The position numbers were made by a program, and so were the translations under genes. The notes beneath the pieces are model-generated. The model did no database searches. It was not told the DNA's origin and saw only the letters and a program-made list of their open reading frames with translations. This document shows, piece after piece, positions 9,601-17,424 of a stretch of DNA of 64,000 bases. Source of the stretch: Lacihabitans sp. CCS-44 (GTDB lineage: Bacteria > Bacteroidota > Bacteroidia > Cytophagales > Spirosomataceae). Each line of letters starts with the position of its first letter. Position 1 is the stretch's first letter. The stretch spans positions 62,001 through 126,000 of the forward strand of contig NZ_RJUE01000003.1 of the NCBI RefSeq assembly GCF_024343735.1, written 5' to 3'.

Positions 9601-10418
9601 CCCAAAGACTCAAAAAGACTAACCTCGACAAATTGGATGAGACAATTGAGTGGAAATCTAATGACGAAATTGGTCTTTTGACAAAGTCTTATAACAAGAT
9701 GATAAAGAAACTTGACGAGAGTAAAGTGGCACTTTCGCAAAGCGAGAAACAAACGGCTTGGAGAGAAATGGCCAAACAAGTAGCTCATGAAATTAAAAAT
9801 CCACTAACACCCATGAAACTGTCTATCCAACAGCTCCAACGAACATTGCCAATGGACGACCCAAAATCTAGAGATAGAATTCAAAGGGCTCTGAATTCTC
9901 TCACAGAGCAAATTGACAACATAAGTGAAATTGCGAATTCCTTTTCTGAATTTGCCAAAATGCCTGTACCAAGAAATGAACGTTTTGATTTGGTACCGGC
10001 CGTTCAAAAAACAATAGATTTATACTCTCAAAACAACAATATTAAAATAAATTTTGAGTCAAAAGAACATGAAATATTTGTAATGGGAGATAGAATGTTA
10101 TTGAACAGAGTAATTACTAATCTCATTCTTAACGGAATCCAAAGCGTCCCTCCTATTCGTCAGCCTGAAATAAAGGTAAAAGTCTACAAAAATATCGAGG
10201 AAAACTTTGGTATGATTGAAGTAAAGGACAACGGGAGCGGTATTCCAGAAAATATTCGAAAAAAAGTATTTATTCCTAACTTCAGCACAAAAGTAGGTGG
10301 CTCGGGTCTTGGCTTAGCCATGGCCAAAAGAGGTATAGAACACGCCGGAGGAAACATTTGGTTTGAAACGGTAGAAAACGAAGGCACAACATTCTTTATT
10401 GATTTACCAGCTAATTGA
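6666..10418 (+). CDS. Large membrane sensor histidine kinase (NtrY-like)
   Basis: 1250 residues. The N-terminal half has many membrane helices (first at about 24-45, a cluster from 225 to 485) and a probable periplasmic sensing segment between about 490 and 750; a further helix pair lies near 755 and 950. A HAMP-like linker (about 985-1035) leads to the H-box QVAHEIKNPLTPMKLS with phospho-acceptor His1041. The ATPase domain shows the N box NLILNGIQS, the G1 box DNGSGIPE and the G2 box GGSGLGLAMA. The H-box is of the NtrY/AtoS type. No response regulator is adjacent, so it is an orphan kinase here. A second start (codon 15, base 6708) would put the first membrane helix closer to the N-terminus and is equally plausible. 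Confidence 0.9.
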   Translation: MSSYLTRETFSSKRMKVLNLRKNIFLVLGLLTLLLGVLYFFLVEKNSQNNLPGQYQTTLQKNITKELLVSDFELNQVIKQVTKKKFSSFEQLKITTKYPYFIFKNKQIAYWSDYRVVPKYEKIANGPDVFFDNYFQNQGIFQRKSIIISQDTIEVFSLINLYKFYQNQNDYLQTSYNTDIFHPAPLKISKSYFEKSRPIVDFSKKVLFYYQEPGNEKIINSNIPKVTLCIFIASLCFLIIYVIFKIKSLLQNRKFSIAIILLFVALILFRITLLTFGLPWVFLNQEVFNPSFFNGSFLAPTLGDTVLNGLFILIFLAVLALYYYRTRLFLQLNKSRPFIKSMTSVLLVIVVMMIAHFCGNQIVDIYEDSLYNLGYSMNLGMSKFKIISFVYYFFVLGNFFIGSHIAINLFLKLQSNTKLGFFHWLYGFLAGIIIFYFISGFELSFILAGFYFWIVYFFKLSRYFYTLRFQTLLYFILAAFCFALISVRTVENQESKKSILDKNNFGHRYLAENDLLGEGLLDRFRQMIRTNESIVAAFKRQDLVSESIKQQIKDDLLDMYFDKYDVEVKVFDGLGLILDPTDTTENIVDLKSKVDNYKFKTDLPNVFFINETGNSFIKQYLSFNEVFDGETKLGTVVLDLKLKDENVTSVYPELLLDKKFVQNPESKNYSYAIFDKNNSLVYNSGSFNYLMYFPLNELNSNGIFEKEKIIQGYSHFALKGQKGKKIIISQPNAYWKNLLSNFSFLFLISILGISILLLVFSILNGFKSFSMNFSTKIQFYLNAAFLVPLIVLIILTLSVVRTTLISIQEKSFVDNTKNISNTLQYHLENFQIGKTSRAYFESEINELARNTKVDINLFDNRGRLNFTTRPLVYQYHLLSNYLNPTAYNKILEQKANELLTNESLGELNYKTVYIAVKGKENKNYGVVGIPFFDAKTLLDIQVKEVVATILIIFLLMFLILLISSYFASSQLTSPLKLIAQRLKKTNLDKLDETIEWKSNDEIGLLTKSYNKMIKKLDESKVALSQSEKQTAWREMAKQVAHEIKNPLTPMKLSIQQLQRTLPMDDPKSRDRIQRALNSLTEQIDNISEIANSFSEFAKMPVPRNERFDLVPAVQKTIDLYSQNNNIKINFESKEHEIFVMGDRMLLNRVITNLILNGIQSVPPIRQPEIKVKVYKNIEENFGMIEVKDNGSGIPENIRKKVFIPNFSTKVGGSGLGLAMAKRGIEHAGGNIWFETVENEGTTFFIDLPAN

Positions 10419-10461
10419 CTTTAAATTGATAAATGATAAATAGCCAACAAGGCTTTGTTGT

Positions 10462-10469
10462 TATATTTG
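10462..10469 (+). promoter_or_regulatory. Possible promoter -7 element of the MBL hydrolase gene
   Basis: TATATTTG matches the Bacteroidota -7 consensus TAnnTTTG and lies 19 bases before the ATG at 10489. No good TTTG box is found about 19 bases upstream, so this is tentative. A small inverted repeat, CAACAA GGCT TTGTTG, immediately precedes it (10445-10460). Confidence 0.35.
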
Positions 10470-10488
10470 CTAAAATTTTATCAAATAA

Positions 10489-11127
10489 ATGACAAATATA
10501 AAGTCTTTTGTGTTTTCTCCTTTTTCTGAAAATACCTACGTTCTTTATGATGATACCTTAGAAGCCGTAATTATTGACCCAGGCTGTCTCTCTCAAGCTG
10601 AAAAACTCGAACTCAAAGATTTTATAATTGAAAACAAGCTTCAAGTAAAGGCACTTTTGCTCACACACGCTCACTTGGATCATGTATTTGGAGCAGCTTT
10701 TGTCAAAAGGACATTTAATGTGGACATGTACCTTCACAAATTAGACTTACCCATATTGGCCGATGTTGAAAATCGTTGTAAAACATGGGGAATACCAGGC
10801 TACGAACCCGTGGAGTCTGACAAAGCTCTTATAGAGGGACAAATTTTTAAATTTGGAAACACAGAATTGGAAGTTGTACATGTGCCGGGTCATGCTCCTG
10901 GGCATGTGGCACTTATTTGCAAGGCTAGTAACTTCATAATTGGTGGAGATTGTCTTTTTCACAGAAGCATTGGCCGGACAGACTTCCCATTTTGTAGCCA
11001 TGAGCAACTGATTCATTCTATAAAAACAAAATTCTTTACTTTACCTGATAATTATACTGTTTACGCCGGTCACATGCAACCAACTACGATTGGCGACGAA
11101 AAAAAACATAACCCCTTTCTGAAATGA
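10489..11127 (+). CDS. MBL-fold metallo-hydrolase (glyoxalase II-like)
   Basis: Cytoplasmic zinc hydrolase of 212 residues. The metal-binding THAHLDH signature is at residues 59-65. It is followed by HVPGHAPGHVAL, then GGDCLFHRSIGRTDF with the bridging aspartate, and the last ligand in YAGHMQPTTIG. This order is that of the glyoxalase II/YcbL group of hydroxyacylglutathione hydrolase-like enzymes; the short length (no C-terminal glutathione-binding domain) resembles YcbL. The gene ends with ATGA overlap into the phosphatidylserine synthase gene, implying one transcript. The natural thioester substrate cannot be told. Confidence 0.9.
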   Translation: MTNIKSFVFSPFSENTYVLYDDTLEAVIIDPGCLSQAEKLELKDFIIENKLQVKALLLTHAHLDHVFGAAFVKRTFNVDMYLHKLDLPILADVENRCKTWGIPGYEPVESDKALIEGQIFKFGNTELEVVHVPGHAPGHVALICKASNFIIGGDCLFHRSIGRTDFPFCSHEQLIHSIKTKFFTLPDNYTVYAGHMQPTTIGDEKKHNPFLK

Positions 11128-11822
11128 AACTATTTACCTTACCAAATTTCATTACCCTAGGTAACCTCATATGCGGATGTTTAGGAATCATAATGGTCTT
11201 TAACTCAGCCTATGAAAACGCTTCCATTTTGATGTTGGTTGCATTAATATTAGACTTTTTGGATGGCTTTGTGGCACGTTTATTAAAGATTAGCTCAGAA
11301 ATCGGTAAGCAACTAGATTCTTTGGCAGATGTCGTGACATTTGGAGTGTTACCTTCAATTATCATTTACAAACTAATCGAAAACTCAGACATTCAGCCAG
11401 AATATTTAAAATACTCCGCCTTCATTATGGCTGGAGCCTCAGCCTTGAGACTCGCAAAATTTAATATTGACACAAGACAATCAGATAGTTTTATTGGCCT
11501 ACCAACTCCAGCAAATGGTATGATCGTGGCAACTTTTCCTTTTCTAATTAATGATTACGGAAAAATTGGAGAAATTGTAAATAATCCATGGGCTTTAATA
11601 TGCTATGTACTTGTGTTTAGCTTTTTACTTAATGCCGAATTGCCTCTTTTTGCTTTGAAATTCAAAAATTTTAGTTGGAAAGATAATAAGATGAAATTCA
11701 TATTTCTTATTGCTTCTGTCTTGCTTATTTTAGCCTTCAAATTGGCCGCAGTTCCACTTATTATACTGATTTACATTCTGTTATCTATAGCAGTCATGAA
11801 GAGCAAAAAACCTATTTCCTAA
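11124..11822 (+). CDS. pssA: CDP-diacylglycerol--serine O-phosphatidyltransferase
   Basis: Integral membrane enzyme of 232 residues that makes phosphatidylserine, the precursor of phosphatidylethanolamine. The CDP-alcohol phosphotransferase motif D(x2)DG(x2)AR(x8)G(x3)D(x3)D is complete, between Asp44 and Asp69 (DFLDGFVAR then GKQLDSLAD). TFGVLPS after the motif and about six to seven hydrophobic segments are typical of the bacterial type II PssA. It overlaps the preceding MBL hydrolase gene by four bases. Its 3' end overlaps the convergent M23 peptidase gene by 11 bases. Confidence 0.92.
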   Translation: MKLFTLPNFITLGNLICGCLGIIMVFNSAYENASILMLVALILDFLDGFVARLLKISSEIGKQLDSLADVVTFGVLPSIIIYKLIENSDIQPEYLKYSAFIMAGASALRLAKFNIDTRQSDSFIGLPTPANGMIVATFPFLINDYGKIGEIVNNPWALICYVLVFSFLLNAELPLFALKFKNFSWKDNKMKFIFLIASVLLILAFKLAAVPLIILIYILLSIAVMKSKKPIS

Positions 11823-12681
11823 GCTTAACTCTGTTTATAGATAGTTTAAAATCTTTTACTGGAAGTTTCTTGGGTGGCTGGGGGCTCAAAAATGTGACAT
11901 TCACCCATTTGTTCCTCAATGTTTCAGCCAAGGTAGATTTGCTTATAGTATTTGCTTCCTTTAGCCATCTAAAATAATTCTTGGGTTGCGGATAATACGC
12001 ACTATCCACCTCCAAATACATCAAATGCAGATGAGTATCTGAGCGTTTATTTTTTGCATTAAAGCCTGTCCTTCCCACTTCGCCCAATTTATTCCCTGGT
12101 GTCACAATTTGCCCGGGTTCAACCACCACTTTTCTGTGATGGGCGTAATACCATAGGCCTCCACGTTCAAAATCAAATACCCAAACATAATTTCCTCCAC
12201 GATACTCAGAGGTGTCAGTCCAGTCTTTTTCAACCGCCAAAACCACTCCATTCCCTACCGAAACTATGTCTACATACTCCTGTTTTCTATTATCAATGCA
12301 ATCTTGGTCGGGATCATAAATGAAGATATCGTGAGCAGGGTGGCTACCACTTACAGAATGGTCGAATAAATTGAACTGTTTGATATAAAAACCAGTGCCC
12401 GAACCTCCTACGGCGGTATAATTGCTCTTTGTCATCGGAAAAACCAGGTTTGAACTTTGGCTTGAATCCAAAGTATTGGGATAAGCCTCTTTAAGTACCA
12501 TCATGATACTTTTAAACTCCAATTCTGCCTCCGATGGAGTTATTTTTTTCTCACGAATGTTTACCAAAAGTTCTTTATATCTTGAAAAAACGGTGGAATC
12601 CTCAGAAAACGCAAATGGGTTTACGTGATCCGATTTCAGGCCAAAAACCGAAAAAACTGCAAAAAGAATATTTAGAAGCAT
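11812..12681 (-). CDS. M23 (LytM-like) metallopeptidase, exported
   Basis: 289 residues from the ATG at 12681; an in-frame upstream extension of 31 residues was rejected because MLLNILFAVFSVFG is a clean signal sequence. The zinc site is present: HPAHDIFI (HxxxD) and the HLHLMYLEV motif (HxH), with WYYAHHRK between. These make a LAS/M23 domain expected to cleave peptidoglycan cross-bridges or stem peptides in the periplasm. The N-terminal 80 residues after the signal have no recognised domain. Convergent with pssA with 11 bases of overlap, so no separate terminator exists there. Confidence 0.85.
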   Translation of the reverse strand: MLLNILFAVFSVFGLKSDHVNPFAFSEDSTVFSRYKELLVNIREKKITPSEAELEFKSIMMVLKEAYPNTLDSSQSSNLVFPMTKSNYTAVGGSGTGFYIKQFNLFDHSVSGSHPAHDIFIYDPDQDCIDNRKQEYVDIVSVGNGVVLAVEKDWTDTSEYRGGNYVWVFDFERGGLWYYAHHRKVVVEPGQIVTPGNKLGEVGRTGFNAKNKRSDTHLHLMYLEVDSAYYPQPKNYFRWLKEANTISKSTLAETLRNKWVNVTFLSPQPPKKLPVKDFKLSINRVKLRK

Positions 12682-12839
12682 GGCTGTTTTAATAGTATTT
12701 CTAGAATTAAATTTTAGCTCTGATGGACAAAGATAATAGCATAACGACGGGCAAACAACAACTTGCACCTGCAAACTTCAATAAAAATGGATAAACTTTC
12801 GTTTGTCATTGAAAGAAAAACAGCAAAGTTTTAATCTAG

Positions 12840-13409
12840 TTGAAAAAACGATTTGTAAAAACATTTGAAAATCAGGATATTTGTAAAACGATTCTATACT
12901 TATTGAAAAAAGCAACCAATTTAATTAAAAAACGAAAATCACTTTTAGCATATTTTTTTGCTGCAGGTAGTGGGGTAATTGTTCAGTATTTAGTTGGTAC
13001 CAGTTATTGTATCGGCCATTTGGGTATGTCACCCACCGCTGGTTATTCTATTGGTTTCATTGTCTCTTTTCCTGTAGGCTTTATTCTCTCCAAAATATTT
13101 GCATTCAACAGTAGAAAATCAGGAAATACAAAGCGGGAAATGATAAAATTCTCCATCGTTTTGGTTTTTTCTTACCTCATCACGGTTTATGGTGCATTAA
13201 TCACTTTGCAGCTTCTTACTGCTTTTTTTGGTGATTTTAAGATGCAAATCCCTTTTAAATCGAAAGGATTCAGCCCTATTGGTACTATAAGTCACTTTGC
13301 AGGAATGGGATTTAGCTTTATTTTCAACTACTTTACCCACAAAAAGTTCACGTTTGTAGAAACAGGTCTTCTCGACAAAATCAAGGATTACAAAAAATCT
13401 CGGGTTTAA
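12840..13409 (+). CDS. GtrA-like membrane protein
   Basis: 189 residues with about four membrane helices. [36 protein letters not shown] and the C-terminal [13 protein letters not shown] pattern are typical of GtrA family flippase-like proteins that move polyprenyl-linked sugars or act as their accessory. The start is TTG at 12840: the codon directly before is the stop TAG, and the next Met is about residue 61, inside the membrane domain. A TTG further in (about 12903) is an alternative start. The 3' end overlaps the convergent purine nucleoside phosphorylase gene by four bases. The substrate is unknown. Confidence 0.7.
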   Translation: MKKRFVKTFENQDICKTILYLLKKATNLIKKRKSLLAYFFAAGSGVIVQYLVGTSYCIGHLGMSPTAGYSIGFIVSFPVGFILSKIFAFNSRKSGNTKREMIKFSIVLVFSYLITVYGALITLQLLTAFFGDFKMQIPFKSKGFSPIGTISHFAGMGFSFIFNYFTHKKFTFVETGLLDKIKDYKKSRV

Positions 13410-14221
13410 ATTCCTTCGGCTATTAACTCCTTAAAAATAAGTGTCATCACTGGTTCTGCTTTAGCGGCATTGGCAATAATCTTTGATATTTCTGCTACCT
13501 GAAGCGTCTCTGGAATACACATGTCTGTGATGACAGAAACCCCAAAAACTGGAATATTCATTTGTCTGGCTACAATAACCTCTGGCACTGTACTCATACC
13601 AACAGCATCAGCACCAATCATTCGCATCATGCGATATTCCGACTTGGTTTCGAGCTGTGGGCCAGTTACACTCACATAAACTCCTTCTTTTAGTGTTGAT
13701 ATACTGTGCTTTTGGGCTATTTTTTTTGCTTTTTCAATAAGTTTTAGACTATAAGGTTCGCTCATATCAGGAAATCTATCTCCCATTATGTTGGCACCCA
13801 AAAGTGGATTGCTGGGTAAAAACTGAGAAATATGGTCGTTTATAATCATCAAATCACTTTCTTCAAAGGCCGGGTTCAATCCGCCAGCGGCATTTGAAAT
13901 CAACAGACATTCGATTCCCAACAATTTCATTACTCTTATCGGAAATGTGATTTGTGCCATGCTGTAGCCTTCATAATAATGAAACCTACCCTGCATACAA
14001 ACCACATTTTTGCCAGATATTTTACCAAAAATTAACCTAGATTTATGAAATTCTACCGTGGCCTCCACAAAATTCGGGATTTCGTTATAAGGAAACTCAA
14101 ATTCTATTTCGATTTCCTCCGCTAACTTTCCAAGGCCTGTGCCCAACACAATTCCATACTGAGGCACAAAACTCCCAATTTTAGCTCTTAAAAACTCTAC
14201 GGTCTCTGTGATTTTTTCCAT
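13406..14221 (-). CDS. punA: Purine nucleoside phosphorylase
   Basis: Trimeric-type inosine/guanosine phosphorylase, 271 residues, which splits purine nucleosides with phosphate for salvage. [15 protein letters not shown] is the N-terminal phosphate-binding loop. [29 protein letters not shown] and VGMSTVPEV are the substrate-binding motifs of the PNP I family. Length is standard. The gene follows rpmB on the same strand, with a long hairpin and T-run between them, so it is probably read from its own promoter or by partial read-through. Confidence 0.93.
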   Translation of the reverse strand: MEKITETVEFLRAKIGSFVPQYGIVLGTGLGKLAEEIEIEFEFPYNEIPNFVEATVEFHKSRLIFGKISGKNVVCMQGRFHYYEGYSMAQITFPIRVMKLLGIECLLISNAAGGLNPAFEESDLMIINDHISQFLPSNPLLGANIMGDRFPDMSEPYSLKLIEKAKKIAQKHSISTLKEGVYVSVTGPQLETKSEYRMMRMIGADAVGMSTVPEVIVARQMNIPVFGVSVITDMCIPETLQVAEISKIIANAAKAEPVMTLIFKELIAEGI

Positions 14222-14233
14222 AATAGTTTAAAC

Positions 14234-14277
14234 AAAAAAAGATTGAATCCTAAACTAAAATAGTCCAAAATTCAATC
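14234..14277 (-). terminator. Probable terminator after rpmB
   Basis: Read on the minus strand, an eight-base stem GATTGAAT/ATTCAATC encloses an inner hairpin (ACTA/TAGT), followed by TTTTTTTG. It lies 23 bases past the rpmB stop and ends 12 bases before the purine nucleoside phosphorylase start. Confidence 0.65.
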
Positions 14278-14300
14278 CAAAAAAAAATAAAAAAATATTT

Positions 14301-14540
14301 TTATAGAGCCAATGTACCTTTACGAGCTGCACTCAATAAAGTAGCTTCTAAACCTTTTTTGTTGATTGTTCTAATAGCACTTGTAGCTACTTTCAATTCT
14401 ACCCAAACACCTTCAGACTCAAGAAAAAACTTCTTGGTTTTAAGGTTAGGGAAAAACTTACGTTTCACTTTGTTGTTAGCGTGCGAAACATTATTTCCAG
14501 ACCTTGTTCTCTTACCGCTTATTTGACAAACCTTTGACAT
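14301..14540 (-). CDS. rpmB: 50S ribosomal protein L28
   Basis: 79 residues beginning MSKVCQISGKRTRSGNNVSHANNKVKRKF, the conserved L28 N-terminus, with the basic middle FFPNLKTKKFFLESEG and the terminal helix-strand that contacts 23S rRNA. Length fits the Bacteroidota form. Only two Cys-type positions of the zinc-ribbon variant remain (a single Cys at 5), so this is the zinc-free C-minus type. It follows a Bacteroidota-type promoter at 14601-14632. In many bacteria L28 is next to L33; no L33 is present here. Confidence 0.95.
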   Translation of the reverse strand: MSKVCQISGKRTRSGNNVSHANNKVKRKFFPNLKTKKFFLESEGVWVELKVATSAIRTINKKGLEATLLSAARKGTLAL

Positions 14541-14600
14541 GATTGTTTATTTTTAATTTTTGAAACTTCGTTTACTCGAAACGAACACCTAATTGGGGTG

Positions 14601-14632
14601 CAAATATCCGAATTTTTATTTTAAAAACAAAA
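14601..14632 (-). promoter_or_regulatory. Promoter of rpmB
   Basis: On the minus strand a TTTTG box at 14628-14632 is separated by exactly 19 bases from GATATTTG at 14601-14608. Apart from one mismatch (G for T) the second box fits the Bacteroidota -7 element TAnnTTTG. The ATG of rpmB lies about 60 bases downstream. Confidence 0.6.
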
Positions 14633-14634
14633 TC

Positions 14635-14790
14635 TTAAACATTAATTTCTAATTTATAAGGGCAATTCAGACAATTACTTTTGCAACAATAACCCCTTCT
14701 AAGATGATATTCCTTTGTAAAAACCACTAGACCTTCTTTATTGAAATAATAATCTGCATTTTTTGAAATCTTCTTTTTCAATATTTTCAT
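14635..14790 (-). CDS. DUF5522 family small cysteine-rich protein
   Basis: A 51-residue protein from the ATG at 14790. The reading NADYYFNKEGLVVFTKEYHL is followed by RRGYCCKSNCLNCPYK, with Cys35, Cys36, Cys40 and Cys43. This is the DUF5522 pattern of a small Bacteroidota family, likely metal binding through the cysteines. It begins 30 bases after the Lrp gene stop on the same strand, so radA, the Lrp gene and this gene may be one unit. The upstream in-frame stop codon is the Lrp stop itself. Function is unknown. Confidence 0.8.
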   Translation of the reverse strand: MKILKKKISKNADYYFNKEGLVVFTKEYHLRRGYCCKSNCLNCPYKLEINV

Positions 14791-14820
14791 CAAAAACGTC
14801 TTTTTATAATAGTATAAATT

Positions 14821-15279
14821 CTAAAGAGGCGTAGATGTAGACCACTTTACTTCGGTCATGACAAACATCGACTGTACGTTTTGTATATTTTCCAATGCCG
14901 CTAATTTATTCACAAGGAAGTTCTGATACTGAGCTATGTCTTTCACCAAAACTCTTAACAAATAATCGAAATTACCAGCAATATAATAGCATTCTACAAC
15001 CTCATTAAAAGTAACTACTTCGCGTTCGAATTGTTCAAGAAAAGGCTTTGCATGTTCTTTAAGCTGTACGCTGCAATAGGTTAACATAGGTTTCCCAACT
15101 TTTTCTTTGTCTAAAAGAGCCACATAACCTTTTATGACGCCTTCTCTCTCCAATCTTTTAATTCTCTCATAAATAGGGGTTTGTGAAAGTTTCAAATCGT
15201 AAGATAACTCCTTGGTTGTTATCCGAGCATTTGTTTGAAGTGCTTCAAGTATTTGTTTATCTATTTCGTCTAACTCCAT
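14821..15279 (-). CDS. Lrp/AsnC family transcriptional regulator
   Basis: 152 residues. The N-terminal winged helix-turn-helix reads DEIDKQILEALQTNARITTKELSYDLKLSQTPIYERIKRLE in shape, followed by the RAM (ligand-binding, oligomerising) domain with YYIAGNFDYLLRV, the usual small-molecule site. Such regulators sense amino acids and control their metabolism or transport. It lies between radA (12 bases upstream) and the DUF5522 gene. Its target cannot be inferred from these neighbours. It is clearly a paralogue of the Lrp protein at 40137-40601 (both share the DxxDKxILxxLQ and I-YERIKRLE-type motifs). Confidence 0.9.
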   Translation of the reverse strand: MELDEIDKQILEALQTNARITTKELSYDLKLSQTPIYERIKRLEREGVIKGYVALLDKEKVGKPMLTYCSVQLKEHAKPFLEQFEREVVTFNEVVECYYIAGNFDYLLRVLVKDIAQYQNFLVNKLAALENIQNVQSMFVMTEVKWSTSTPL

Positions 15280-15291
15280 TTTTTTTCGATT

Positions 15292-16665
15292 TTATCCAAA
15301 AAGCTCAGAAAAAACTTCTTCTAGTTTACTTACCGAAACTATTTTGATATTGAAATCCTCAAAATTCAAACCTTTGGTATTATTTTTTGCAATAAATATT
15401 TTTTCAAAACCTAGCTTTGCCGCTTCCGAAATCCTGCTTTCTATGCGATTTACTGGCCTAACCTCGCCCCCAAGGCCACATTCGGCACAAAAGCAATAGG
15501 AATGGTTTACAGGCAAGTCTTCATAAGAGGATACAATTGAAACACAAACTGCCAAATCAATTGCCGGATCTTCCACTTTTAGACCACCAGCAACATTCAA
15601 AAAAACATCTTGCGTACCAAGTCTAAAGCCGCCTCTTTTCTCCAACACCGCTAATAGCATTTGAAGCCTGCGAGGGTCAAACCCATTGCTACTTCTCTGT
15701 GGAGTTCCGTAGTTGGCCGTACTAACCAGAGACTGAATTTCTATTTGTAATGGCCTATTGCCTTCAATCATGGCCGCTATAGCCACGCCGCTGATGCTTT
15801 CATTTTTCTCCGAAATCAATATTTCAGAAGGATTACTTACTTGCCGGAGTCCATTACTAAGCATTTCATAAATACCTAACTCCGAAGCATTTCCAAATCT
15901 ATTTTTGGTTGTTCTAAGAATCCGGTAAGTCATAAATTGGTCACCCTCAAACTGCAAAACCGTGTCTACCATGTGTTCGAGTACTTTTGGGCCAGCCAAA
16001 GAACCGTCTTTTGTAATATGACCAATCATAATAACAGGCACATCAGATTCCTTGGCGTACTTCATTACTTCCGAGGCACATTCCTTTACCTGCGACACAC
16101 TTCCTGCACCACTTTCTATCAAAGGAGAAACCAGCGTTTGGATTGAATCAATAATGACAATGTCAGGCTCAATGAGTTCTATTTGTTTAAAAATAACATC
16201 GGTGGCGGTTTCGGTAAGTACATAACACCTGTCATTCGAAAAAGCCAATCGCTCGGCCCGCATTTTTATTTGTTGCTCACTTTCTTCGCCTGATATATAT
16301 AAAATAGTGTAATCAGCGAGGCTCAAAGCCAACTGTAGCATCAATGTAGACTTGCCTATTCCTGGCTCCCCTCCTACCAAAGTGAGCGAACCGGGCACTA
16401 AGCCACCACCAAGCACCCGATTAAACTCAGCATCCTCTGTTATGATTCTGTATTTCTCGGTTTTGTTTATTTCAGAAATTAGCCTAGGTTTACTCGTAGT
16501 TTTTGAGGATTTCCCAAACCTCCACGAACCTTTTTCTGGCTCGTCTTTTGCTATTAATTCTTCTACTATGGTATTCCATTCGTTACATGAGGGACAGCGA
16601 CCTAGCCATTTTGGTGAATTGTAACCGCAACTTTGGCAGAAATAGGCCGATTTAAGCTTAGCCAT
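15292..16665 (-). CDS. radA: DNA repair protein RadA
   Basis: 457 residues. RadA (Sms) is a RecA-like helicase that helps branch migration during recombinational repair. The N-terminal zinc finger is CQSCGYNSPKWLGRCPSC. Walker A is GGEPGIGKST, the Walker B region ends in IVIIDSIQTL, and the RadA-specific KNRFG motif (TKNRFGNASELG) is present. The C-terminal Lon-protease-like domain follows (VFLNVAGGLKVEDPAIDLA). Length is normal. It is the first gene of a minus-strand group that continues into an Lrp regulator 12 bases later. Confidence 0.95.
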   Translation of the reverse strand: MAKLKSAYFCQSCGYNSPKWLGRCPSCNEWNTIVEELIAKDEPEKGSWRFGKSSKTTSKPRLISEINKTEKYRIITEDAEFNRVLGGGLVPGSLTLVGGEPGIGKSTLMLQLALSLADYTILYISGEESEQQIKMRAERLAFSNDRCYVLTETATDVIFKQIELIEPDIVIIDSIQTLVSPLIESGAGSVSQVKECASEVMKYAKESDVPVIMIGHITKDGSLAGPKVLEHMVDTVLQFEGDQFMTYRILRTTKNRFGNASELGIYEMLSNGLRQVSNPSEILISEKNESISGVAIAAMIEGNRPLQIEIQSLVSTANYGTPQRSSNGFDPRRLQMLLAVLEKRGGFRLGTQDVFLNVAGGLKVEDPAIDLAVCVSIVSSYEDLPVNHSYCFCAECGLGGEVRPVNRIESRISEAAKLGFEKIFIAKNNTKGLNFEDFNIKIVSVSKLEEVFSELFG

Positions 16666-16753
16666 TTGTTAAAGACTCGTTAATTTTGTACTAATAAATC
16701 GCAATATACGTTTAATAGAACAATTCTTGAAAATTATAATCAATATCACATTT

Positions 16754-17374
16754 ATGAAAAAAGTATTTTTTGTTTTGGCTACTTTATTAGTATTCCAAAA
16801 TTCTTACGCACAGTTTCAGTTAGGTATCAAAGGGGGTGTAAACGTTTCTAAAATTTATACAGATGAAGGCTCATTCAAGGCAAACTTCAACGAGAGTTTG
16901 GATACTAAAACTGGCTATACCTTTGGGGCTTATGCGAGATTAGGTAAAAAACTCTACTTGCAGCCCGAAGTAATGTTTGCCACAAAAGGCGGCAAAATAA
17001 ATGTGGTGCCAATAGGTGGCGGCAGCCCAGTGTCTGTAGATATCAAAACCAATAATATTGATATTCCAGTATTAATAGGTTACAAATTATTTAATAGGCT
17101 AAGAATCAATGCAGGACCTGTGGCATCCATAAAGGTAAGTGAGGATGCAAAGTTTTTAGATCAATTAAAAGTGGTTACTTCAAATCCTGATGAAGCCTTT
17201 GAAAAAGCTACTTTTGGCTATCAAGCGGGAGTTGGTATAAAATTATTAGGTTTTGATATTGACCTTAGAAAAGATGGAAGCTTATCAGATGTTTCTTCAA
17301 AACAATTTGATGGTAATCAATTTAGCCAAAGACTTTCGGGCTGGCAGCTAACTATAGGCAGAAAGATAATTTAA
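16754..17374 (+). CDS. Outer-membrane beta-barrel protein (PorT-like)
   Basis: 206 residues from the ATG at 16754. MKKVFFVLATLLVFQNSYAQ is a signal peptide cut after the Gln-rich end; an upstream TTG at 16727 would only lengthen it by nine residues. The mature part alternates short strands (FQLGIKGGVNVSKIY, TGYTFGAYARLGKKLYLQPEV, TFGYQAGVGIKLLGFDIDL) and ends in an aromatic/basic strand, LTIGRKII, the pattern of Bacteroidota outer-membrane barrel domain proteins. Transport or structural role is unknown. It is followed by a bidirectional terminator. Confidence 0.85.
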   Translation: MKKVFFVLATLLVFQNSYAQFQLGIKGGVNVSKIYTDEGSFKANFNESLDTKTGYTFGAYARLGKKLYLQPEVMFATKGGKINVVPIGGGSPVSVDIKTNNIDIPVLIGYKLFNRLRINAGPVASIKVSEDAKFLDQLKVVTSNPDEAFEKATFGYQAGVGIKLLGFDIDLRKDGSLSDVSSKQFDGNQFSQRLSGWQLTIGRKII

Positions 17375-17395
17375 GATTAAATCAAAAAATGAGAG

Positions 17396-17424
17396 TGGCT
17401 CGCAGACATTGCGAGCCATTTTTT
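17396..17424 (+). terminator. Bidirectional intrinsic terminator
   Basis: Perfect nine-base stem TGGCTCGCA/TGCGAGCCA with loop GACAT, then a run of six T. An A-rich run precedes it, so it can also stop the minus-strand gene ending at 17423. It separates two convergent genes. Confidence 0.9.

Noticed and set aside
10445-10460. CAACAA/TTGTTG inverted repeat as terminator of the histidine kinase
   Set aside because: Short stem with no T-run; next to a -7 element of the next gene instead.
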